From Bacteroidota bacterium (GTDB taxonomy: Bacteria > Bacteroidota > Bacteroidia > UBA8524), in contig WBUH01000008.1 of NCBI GenBank assembly GCA_008933805.1, forward strand, positions 1-64,000: a stretch of 64,000 bases of DNA, written 5' to 3'. This document shows, one piece after another, positions 47,288 through 54,143 of the stretch. Both the position numbers and the translations under genes were made by a program. The notes beneath the pieces were generated by a model. The model had not been told where the DNA came from and did not search any database. It was given only the letters and a program-made list of their open reading frames with translations. Position 1 is the stretch's first letter. Each line of letters opens with the position of its first letter.

Positions 47288-48379
47288 TTAATAATTAAAC
47301 TTTCTGCCGTATTTCTGTAGGGGTCTTTCAATCAGGTAGTACGACAAGGAAGCCGAAACAAACGTAGCAGCCAGCGCGGCCAGTGTTACCCATACGGATT
47401 GTACATTGCGCAACCACGGAATATGTTCATTTAAAAACAACGGGTAAAACGCCATGATGAAGATTTGGTGAAATAAATACACCGAGTAGGATATTTTACC
47501 AATGTAGCCCAATACCTTATTGGTAAAAAACCGGGTAGTGCTTGTGCCTTCGTTCACCAATATTGTAACCAACAGCGATGAATACAGCAACAAGTAAGTT
47601 GTATGGCTGAGAATACCCCCTGTACGGTTTCCGTTGTCTTTAAACAACGAGACTATCATTACCAAAAACATAAGCAGGGTAAACAACCACAAAAATCGGC
47701 GGTGTTGAGTGAGTAAACGGGTAATGTGCCCGCTTGCATAATAGTACGCTATCAATGCCCCTGCCAGTAGCGCATCCATACGGCTGGGTAATAGCACATA
47801 GGCCCCGTAACTACCAATGCACGCCCTGAATATGGGGGCAAGCAGTATGCCTACTATAAATATTTTGGGTAAATGGCGACTGTTGACGTAATAAATTACC
47901 AGCGGGAATAACAAATAAAATTGCTCTTCTACCGCCAGCGACCATGTAACACTCATCCAACCTGCACCAAAACCATCCCAAACCATGTATATGTTTTGGA
48001 TGTATAAAAAGTACGAGTATATGGGAATGGGGCTACTGAGCAACGCAGGGATATAGCGGGTGATGCCTGCGGCAACCAGCAACACATACACTATCAACAA
48101 CAAATAATAAGGAGGGAAAATACGCAGCAACCGCCGTGCATAAAAGGTTTTGAAATAATTGGGGCTGCCCTTAAAATTGAGAAGGATGCGGGTAATTAAA
48201 AACCCCGATAACACAAAAAACAAATCAACGCCGCTCCATGTCCATGATAGCCCCAGCCACACTTCAGGGGTAATGGTATCAGGGGTGGTTTGGCCTAAGA
48301 AGTAATGCCACACCAAAACTAATAATATGGCAATTGCTCTAAGCCCGTCGAGCTCCTTAATGTATGAGGGTTGTGTCAT
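47288..48379 (-). CDS. Membrane-bound acyltransferase (OafA/YrhL family)
   Basis: 363 aa, about ten transmembrane helices. Acyltransferase-3 signature: ELDGLRAIAILLVLVWHYF with the catalytic histidine at H25, then FFVLSGFLITRILL, RRLLRIFPPYY, TWSLAVEEQFYLLFP and YSVYLFHQ. Such enzymes acylate cell-surface polysaccharides or other carbohydrates. Acceptor unknown. Upstream gene on the same strand is rpoN (59-base gap). Confidence 0.9.
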   Translation of the reverse strand: MTQPSYIKELDGLRAIAILLVLVWHYFLGQTTPDTITPEVWLGLSWTWSGVDLFFVLSGFLITRILLNFKGSPNYFKTFYARRLLRIFPPYYLLLIVYVLLVAAGITRYIPALLSSPIPIYSYFLYIQNIYMVWDGFGAGWMSVTWSLAVEEQFYLLFPLVIYYVNSRHLPKIFIVGILLAPIFRACIGSYGAYVLLPSRMDALLAGALIAYYYASGHITRLLTQHRRFLWLFTLLMFLVMIVSLFKDNGNRTGGILSHTTYLLLYSSLLVTILVNEGTSTTRFFTNKVLGYIGKISYSVYLFHQIFIMAFYPLFLNEHIPWLRNVQSVWVTLAALAATFVSASLSYYLIERPLQKYGRKFNY

Positions 48380-48438
48380 TTACAAAAGCAACCTATGCTT
48401 TCGCAATGATAAAACACTTTGACAAAGAAAAATAGCAG

Positions 48439-49929
48439 TTATATCTGTTTGCGCAAACGGGCAACAGGTATATTCAGTTGTTCACGGTATTTGGCTACTG
48501 TGCGGCGGGCTATGTTGTAGCCCTTTTCTTTCAATATTTCCATCAAACGCTCATCGGGCAGGGGTTTGTTTTTATCCTCGCCTTCAATCGCATCCTGTAA
48601 TATTTTCTTCACTTCGCGGTTACTCACCTCTTCTCCGTCGTCAGTAGTAATCCCTTCTGAGAAGAAAAATTTAAGCGATATAATCCCGAAATCGGTTTGC
48701 ACATATTTGCTGTTTGCCACCCTCGAAACGGTTGAAACGTCTAAACCCACTTCGTCCGCAATATCTTTTAATATCATCGGCTTTAGTTTGGTTTCGTCTC
48801 CCGTTAAAAAATAATCATACTGATATTTCAGTATGGCATTCATAGTAAGCAATAAAGTATTCTGGCGTTGCTTTATCGAGTCGATAAACCACTTAGCCCC
48901 ATCCAGTTTTTGCTTAATAAACTGCACGGTTTCTTTAATCTGCTTATTATTGCTTTGGTTACGGTCGTAGCTTTTCAGCGTATCCAAATACGTGCGGCTC
49001 ACCCTCAAGTCAGGAGCGTTCCGACTGTTCAGTACAATCTCAAGTTTGCTATCGGTGTCAACAATAATAAAGTCGGGTACTATGTATTGGGTTTTTATGT
49101 TGGTGCCGCTATCACCGGGCTTAGGATTAAGCTTGGTAATAAGTGTTACCGCCTCCCTAAAATCCTCATCCTTCACCTTTAATTGGCGAAGCATCTTTTC
49201 GTAATGCTTCTTGGTAAAATCTTCAAAAAAGTCGTTGATAATGCGGATAGCCAAAGTAACCTCAGGATGAAGCACTTTGTCTTTGCGTTTTAATTGCAAC
49301 AACAAACACTCCTGTAAAGTGCGTGCAGCAATACCTGCAGGTTCTAATGATTGTATTTTGTGAAGTACCTTCTCAAGCTCCTCAACAGTAGTTTCCACAT
49401 TCATCGAGAAGGCCAAATCGTTCACAATCGCCCCTAGAGGTCGGCGCAAATATCCGTCTTCTTCAATGCTGCCAATAATTTGCTCGGCAAGCACAGCCTC
49501 GTGCTCATCGTGCATACTGGCCTGTATTTGTTCAAGCAATTGCTCGTGGAAAGAACTGGTGCTGGCTATTGGCAATTCCTTACGTTCATCGTCACTGCCG
49601 CTTTCCTCATACAAATGGAACCCGTCGCCGTCACTATCGCCCCCCATGTAATCGTCAAGGTCAAACAAATCGCCGTCGTCAAACACATCCTCTTTTTCTA
49701 CCTCGCTGTCAATATCCTCAAAGTCATCCTCCTTGGTATTTTCAGTTTCGGTTTGATTAAAATCGGCATCGTCGGCGTCCTTCCCGTTCTCTAGCGCGGG
49801 GTTTTCAATCATCTCCTGCTCTACACGCTGCTCAAAATCTTGCGTGCTAAGTTGCAGCAGCTTGATAAATTGTATCTGCTGCGGAGATAATTTCTGAAGT
49901 AATTTTTGCGAAAGTTGTTGTTTCAGCAT
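48439..49929 (-). CDS. rpoN: RNA polymerase sigma-54 factor
   Basis: 496 aa from the ATG at 49929 (MLKQQLSQKLLQKLSPQQIQ). An in-frame ATG at 49986 would add 19 residues that do not look like sigma-54. The glutamine-rich activator-contact region I is followed by a strongly acidic region II (about 50-125, DDADF, DDGDLFDLDDYMGGDSDGD), a core-binding region, an HTH segment (DIADEVGLDVSTVSRV) and the RpoN box ARRTVAKYRE (474-483). Sigma-54 needs an AAA+ activator to open promoters; none is in the window. Divergent from asnS. Confidence 0.96.
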   Translation of the reverse strand: MLKQQLSQKLLQKLSPQQIQFIKLLQLSTQDFEQRVEQEMIENPALENGKDADDADFNQTETENTKEDDFEDIDSEVEKEDVFDDGDLFDLDDYMGGDSDGDGFHLYEESGSDDERKELPIASTSSFHEQLLEQIQASMHDEHEAVLAEQIIGSIEEDGYLRRPLGAIVNDLAFSMNVETTVEELEKVLHKIQSLEPAGIAARTLQECLLLQLKRKDKVLHPEVTLAIRIINDFFEDFTKKHYEKMLRQLKVKDEDFREAVTLITKLNPKPGDSGTNIKTQYIVPDFIIVDTDSKLEIVLNSRNAPDLRVSRTYLDTLKSYDRNQSNNKQIKETVQFIKQKLDGAKWFIDSIKQRQNTLLLTMNAILKYQYDYFLTGDETKLKPMILKDIADEVGLDVSTVSRVANSKYVQTDFGIISLKFFFSEGITTDDGEEVSNREVKKILQDAIEGEDKNKPLPDERLMEILKEKGYNIARRTVAKYREQLNIPVARLRKQI

Positions 49930-49962
49930 CTTTATAATCCGAACAATGACAAAAATTTTGCC

Positions 49963-49970
49963 CAAAATTA
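49963..49970 (-). promoter_or_regulatory. Putative -7 element TAATTTTG of rpoN
   Basis: Minus-strand TAnnTTTG match 33 bases before the rpoN ATG, in the short divergent interval with asnS. Confidence 0.42.
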
Positions 49971-49974
49971 GTGC

Positions 49975-49982
49975 TATTTTTG
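49975..49982 (+). promoter_or_regulatory. Putative -7 element TATTTTTG of asnS
   Basis: TAnnTTTG match followed by C, 30 bases before the asnS ATG. A TTTG at 49957-49960 is upstream, with a rather short 14-base spacing. Confidence 0.48.
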
Positions 49983-50012
49983 CCAAAGAAGAAACGACGA
50001 AGTATAAAACGA

Positions 50013-51527
50013 ATGTATATCAAGGATTTGAGTGCCCACGAAGGGCAGGAAGTGACCCTAAAAGGATGGGTAAGTAACAAACGCGAAGGTAAAGGATTGG
50101 TTTTTGTGATTCTGCGCGACGGTACAGGCCTGTGCCAGTGCGTAGTAAGCGCAGAAACCGTGAGCGAAGAAGTGTTTGAAAATGCACGCTCGCTTACCTT
50201 AGAAAGTTCTCTTACAATTACAGGAAAAGTATTGAAAGACGACCGCCAAGTGGGCGGTTACGAGCTTCAGGTAAATAATTTAAACATTATCCAAATTACC
50301 CAAGACTATCCTATAGCCAAAAAAGAACACGGGGTGGAGTTTTTAATGGACAAACGCCACTTGTGGTTGCGCAGTAACCGCCAGTGGGCCATTATGAAAA
50401 TAAGGAACCAACTTATTTACTCCATCCATAATTTTTTCCAACGCAACGATTTTGTGCAAATGGATGCGCCTTTGTTTACGGCCAACGCCAGCGAAGGCAC
50501 CACCAACTTGTTTGAAACCGATTTCTTCGGCGATCCGGCTTACCTTTCGCAAAGCGGACAGTTGTATGGTGAGGCTATGGCAATGGCTTTGGGTAAGATT
50601 TATACGTTTGGCCCCACCTTTAGGGCTGAAAAATCGAAAACACGCCGACACCTTGCCGAGTTTTGGATGATTGAGCCTGAAATGGCTTTTTACGACATTT
50701 TTGATAACATGGACCTTATCGAAGATTTCTTAAGGTCGATAGTTACCGATGTGCTGAACAACTGCAAAACCGAGTTGGAAATGGTGGGCAGGGAAACTGC
50801 CATGCTTGAAAACATTGCGAAACCTTTCCCCCGACTTACCTACGATGAGGCGGTGAGGATTATTAAAGGCGAGCAGGATGTGAACGGGGTGAACAGCATT
50901 AAATCGTTGGAAGACGAATTACTAAAAGTACAAACCCGCATTGCAGAGGTTGAAAAAGAAATTGAAGAACGCGAAGAGAAAATAAAAACACCCGGTATGA
51001 AGAAGGGTGAAATTGGCTTTAACCAAAGTAAAATTGACCAACTGAAAGGTGAGTTGAAAGATTTGGAAGAAGACCAACGCAACATACCCCAATGGATTGC
51101 CAGCGCTAAAAACTTTGAATACGGCAACGATTTTGGTGGTAGCGACGAAACGGTAATCACCCGCCTGTTTGATGTGCCCATTATGGTATATAACTGGCCG
51201 CACGAGGTGAAAGCGTTTTATTTGAAACGCGACCCTGAGAACGAACGTTTTGCCCGCGGTGTGGATGTACTTGCCCCCGAAGGATACGGTGAGATTGTGG
51301 GTGGTGGCGAACGTGAAACCAACCTTGAAATGTTAACCGCAAAAATTGAAGAACACCAACTACCTATGGAAGCATTTGAGTGGTACTTGGACTTGCGACG
51401 CTATGGGAGCGTACCCCACGCAGGCTTTGGCTTAGGCTTGGAGCGTATTGTAACCTGGGTATGTAAACTGCCCCACGTACGCGAAAGCATTCCCTTCCCA
51501 AGAATGTATGGCAACTTGAAGCCTTAA
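50013..51527 (+). CDS. asnS: Asparaginyl-tRNA synthetase with coiled-coil insertion
   Basis: 504 aa from the ATG at 50013 (MYIKDLSAHEGQEV); an in-frame upstream ATG at 49971 gives a basic, family-unlike extension. N-terminal OB-fold anticodon domain (about 10-100), then the class II core: SGQLYGEAMAMAL, YTFGPTFRAEKSKTRRHLAEFW (motif 2, in two parts) and FGLGLERI (motif 3). Between LTYDEAVRII and FEYGNDFGGSDE there is an insertion of about 80 residues (about 287-367) made of charged heptad-like helices (DELLKVQTRIAEVEKEIEER, then IDQLKGELKDLEEDQ) that the E. coli enzyme (466 aa) lacks. The AsnRS rather than AspRS call rests on the core motifs. Confidence 0.95.
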   Translation: MYIKDLSAHEGQEVTLKGWVSNKREGKGLVFVILRDGTGLCQCVVSAETVSEEVFENARSLTLESSLTITGKVLKDDRQVGGYELQVNNLNIIQITQDYPIAKKEHGVEFLMDKRHLWLRSNRQWAIMKIRNQLIYSIHNFFQRNDFVQMDAPLFTANASEGTTNLFETDFFGDPAYLSQSGQLYGEAMAMALGKIYTFGPTFRAEKSKTRRHLAEFWMIEPEMAFYDIFDNMDLIEDFLRSIVTDVLNNCKTELEMVGRETAMLENIAKPFPRLTYDEAVRIIKGEQDVNGVNSIKSLEDELLKVQTRIAEVEKEIEEREEKIKTPGMKKGEIGFNQSKIDQLKGELKDLEEDQRNIPQWIASAKNFEYGNDFGGSDETVITRLFDVPIMVYNWPHEVKAFYLKRDPENERFARGVDVLAPEGYGEIVGGGERETNLEMLTAKIEEHQLPMEAFEWYLDLRRYGSVPHAGFGLGLERIVTWVCKLPHVRESIPFPRMYGNLKP

Positions 51528-51546
51528 AATTATTTATAACTTGATT

Positions 51547-53034
51547 ATGAAAATTATCCTTAAAAACTTTGGGCCGATAGAATTTCTAGAATTTGATTTA
51601 AACAATGACTTGCATTTAATATATGGGAAGAATTCTATTGGAAAATCTTACGCAACTTACACGATATACTGCCTATTAAAAAATTTAAAAAATAAATCCA
51701 TTTCGCTAAGACAAATTTTTTATAGAGGCGAACTAGAAAAAAGCCCATTTCACATATTGGCTACTGAGGCTATTAAAACTATCAAGAAAGAGAAAAAAAA
51801 CAAAGAAGTAAATATTACAGATGGATTTATAAGTGGGGTTAATAAATATTTAGAAGACATCTTTTTGGATGGGATGCAAAACTCTCTTTTTAACACATTT
51901 ACATCATTATCAAACTTACAAAACAGATACTCTAATAACCCTTTTACAATAACAATTGAGATTAATGATTTTCAGAAAATAATTATTTCACAAGATAATT
52001 CTGCTGATAAAATCACACTAAAATATTTTCATAAAAATTTTGAATTAAAAGTTCTTGAGAAAAAAACTATTTCTACAAAATTTTCTCTCAAAACTATTGA
52101 TAAAAAAGTATTTGGCGAACCAAATGAAACAGAATTCTCGGCTTCATTTGCTCAATACTCAATCAATTATGTGAATCAGTCTTTATCAGAATTAGATTCT
52201 GATATTAGAGACATATACTATTTACCAGCCTCAAGATCTGGTCTTTATCAAGCATTAAATGCATTTACACCAATTATTGCTGAACTCACTCAAAACAGAT
52301 TCTTCATACAAAACAAAACCATTGAACTCCCATCACTTACAGAACCATTAGCGGATTACTTTATTGATCTCTCAACTTTGGATAAAACATTCATCAACGA
52401 AGAATTTAATCCAATTATTGATTATTTACAAAATGACATTTTGAAAGGCAAAGTAAACTACAATGAAAAAACTAAAAAAATAACTTATGCTCCAAATAAT
52501 CTTAAACTTGAATTAAATTTATCCGAGTCGTCCTCTATGGTCGCTGAGCTTTCACCTCTGGTTTTATATTTTAAACACATCTTAAATCATAAATTTGAGT
52601 CAACCCAATCTAAAGACCCTTTCTTTTATGACGAATTTTACTCGACCACTGGAGGTTTGATCAGAAGAAGCAATAGACATAAAAGAGGTTATGATGTCAT
52701 ATTCATAGAAGAGCCTGAGGCACACCTCCATCCTGAAGTCCAAGTCAAACTTATGGATTTATTCTCACGATTGATTGGTCATAAGCTTAAAATATTTATA
52801 ACATCTCATAGCAATTATATGTTTAATAAGTTAAACAATATAATTTTGAAAAAAGAAATAAATGTCGAAAAAATATGTACTTATCACTTAGTACAAGGCA
52901 TAAATGGCACCTATCAAAATAAAGAGATGACGGTCACTGACGAAGGGATTCAAGACGATAATTTTCAAGACATTTCAGTTGAATTATATAAAGAAAGAAT
53001 GACTATATTACAAAATCAAGACAATGCTGAATAA
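51547..53034 (+). CDS. AAA/OLD-SMC-type ATPase of a probable defence module
   Basis: 495 aa from ATG 51547 (a TTG at 51541 would add two residues). Numbered from the TTG: N-terminal IILKNFGPIEFLEFDLN, Walker A GKNSIGKS (G29-S36), a long middle part, a signature-like LNLSESSSMVAELSPL (about 326-340), Walker B VIFIEE followed by PEAHLHPE (386-399) and a switch TSHS (421-424). This is the layout of AAA_15/AAA_21 ATPases used by OLD nucleases and many anti-phage systems. No TOPRIM domain follows in the same protein. It begins 19 bases after asnS, is very AT-rich (sample lines 22-27% G+C against about 53% in asnS and sucA), and overlaps the next gene by 11 bases. Confidence 0.82.
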   Translation: MKIILKNFGPIEFLEFDLNNDLHLIYGKNSIGKSYATYTIYCLLKNLKNKSISLRQIFYRGELEKSPFHILATEAIKTIKKEKKNKEVNITDGFISGVNKYLEDIFLDGMQNSLFNTFTSLSNLQNRYSNNPFTITIEINDFQKIIISQDNSADKITLKYFHKNFELKVLEKKTISTKFSLKTIDKKVFGEPNETEFSASFAQYSINYVNQSLSELDSDIRDIYYLPASRSGLYQALNAFTPIIAELTQNRFFIQNKTIELPSLTEPLADYFIDLSTLDKTFINEEFNPIIDYLQNDILKGKVNYNEKTKKITYAPNNLKLELNLSESSSMVAELSPLVLYFKHILNHKFESTQSKDPFFYDEFYSTTGGLIRRSNRHKRGYDVIFIEEPEAHLHPEVQVKLMDLFSRLIGHKLKIFITSHSNYMFNKLNNIILKKEINVEKICTYHLVQGINGTYQNKEMTVTDEGIQDDNFQDISVELYKERMTILQNQDNAE

Positions 53035-53527
53035 GATTGAAACGGATCCTGAATTATCAAAAATAATCGTCTGTGAATGCTGCGAGAATGGGGTTTGTGT
53101 TACAATTGATAAAAAAATTGACAGGAATGATTATATCATATTGAAACCTGACAATTATTATAACACAAAAAACTTTGCAGTACCACCCCCATCTGCAGAT
53201 TGTATAATAATCAGAAAATGTAAGGATAATGGTTGGGGATTAACAATAGCAGAATTAAAAAACATTCAAACTTCTAGCAACTTCGAACTCGAGAATTTAA
53301 CTGAGAAATTCAAGACCTGTTTGAATGATTTTATCCAAAATCGCTTCAAAATACTTAATATTGAATACAAGGATATAAAACTTTATTTTGTCTCAAATAT
53401 AGAAATATATAAACGGGATATAGGCCCCAAGGTTGATATGCTAATAAACACAAGATTCAAATACAGAGAAAAGCAATACATGATAACCCCATATATGCCA
53501 AATCCAATGATAAAAAATTGCTACTAA
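53024..53527 (+). CDS. Small protein with PD-(D/E)XK-like motif, partner of the ATPase
   Basis: 167 aa, not recognised as a named family. It overlaps the ATPase gene by 11 bases, so the two are translationally coupled. The segment PPPSADCIII ... WGLTIAELKN places D59 and E77-x-K79 on two predicted beta strands, the spacing D-x17-ExK typical of PD-(D/E)XK nucleases; a helix with FKTCLNDFIQNRF follows. A cysteine cluster (CECCENGVC, 17-25) near the start could bind metal. AT-rich like its partner. Inference: nuclease effector controlled by the ATPase. It could also be an inactive or RNA-binding relative. Confidence 0.62.
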   Translation: MLNKIETDPELSKIIVCECCENGVCVTIDKKIDRNDYIILKPDNYYNTKNFAVPPPSADCIIIRKCKDNGWGLTIAELKNIQTSSNFELENLTEKFKTCLNDFIQNRFKILNIEYKDIKLYFVSNIEIYKRDIGPKVDMLINTRFKYREKQYMITPYMPNPMIKNCY

Positions 53528-53586
53528 TACTTTTCGTTAAGAGTAGAAAATACTACTCAAATAATCTTGACCAAACTACCCTCCCT

Positions 53587-54072
53587 ATGAACCACAAAGC
53601 ATGGATTATTATCGCTAAAGTAATGGCAGTGATTACAGGCCTGTACGGCGTTTTGCTAATCACCACGATAGCAAGAGACATTTCCATGTACAACGCCCAC
53701 CCCGAGGCATACAATAATGGTTTGCAAGGAGTATTAGCCGCCAAATCGTTTGAAATTACTTTTATCCTGCTTTCACTTTTAGGAGCCATATTGTTCCTTT
53801 TCAACTCAAAAATTGGTTGGGCGATGCAAGCAGCCATGCAAGTATTGTTTTTAGTGGTAATTATTGCCTCACTATCATTTGCAGCGGGTGATAATGGCAA
53901 AGAAGGCGGTGCCGGCATCTATGCCTTAGCTGCCATTATGCTATTGCTTTGTCTTGTAGGGTTTATGGCAATTTTCTCTCCTGCGGTACGTAAGCGTTTC
54001 AACATTACTATTACCCATTACATATTGTCGGCTGTGTTTGCAGCGTTGGTAATTGCTGCTAAATATATCTAA
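53587..54072 (+). CDS. Four-helix membrane protein of unknown function
   Basis: 162 aa from ATG 53587 (MNHKAWIIIAKVMAV); an in-frame TTG at 53518 lies inside the preceding gene and is rejected. Four predicted transmembrane helices (about 6-28, 52-72, 78-100 and 112-135, with a fifth weak one near the C-terminus). No family recognised. Base composition returns to that of the surrounding chromosome here, so it does not belong to the AT-rich module. Confidence 0.68.
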   Translation: MNHKAWIIIAKVMAVITGLYGVLLITTIARDISMYNAHPEAYNNGLQGVLAAKSFEITFILLSLLGAILFLFNSKIGWAMQAAMQVLFLVVIIASLSFAAGDNGKEGGAGIYALAAIMLLLCLVGFMAIFSPAVRKRFNITITHYILSAVFAALVIAAKYI

Positions 54073-54109
54073 AAGGCGTAATAGCCTTCTAAAAACAACT
54101 TTAGTTTGC

Positions 54110-54117
54110 TACCTTTG
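54110..54117 (+). promoter_or_regulatory. Putative -7 element TACCTTTG of sucA
   Basis: TAnnTTTG match followed by C, 26 bases before the sucA ATG. Confidence 0.5.
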
Positions 54118-54143
54118 CAGCGTTTTTTACTGCAACAAAAATC

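Noticed and set aside
49930-49986. Upstream ATG extension of rpoN
   Set aside because: The added 19 residues overlap the putative promoter and do not match the sigma-54 N-terminus, which begins at MLKQQLSQ.
51547-53527. PARIS (AriA/AriB) system
   Set aside because: The ATPase resembles AriA-type proteins, but the partner is only 167 aa and shows no TOPRIM or DUF4435 features.
51547-53527. Septu or Gabija system
   Set aside because: The partner has no HNH motif (Septu PtuB) or UvrD helicase motifs (Gabija GajB), and the ATPase has no TOPRIM nuclease half (GajA).
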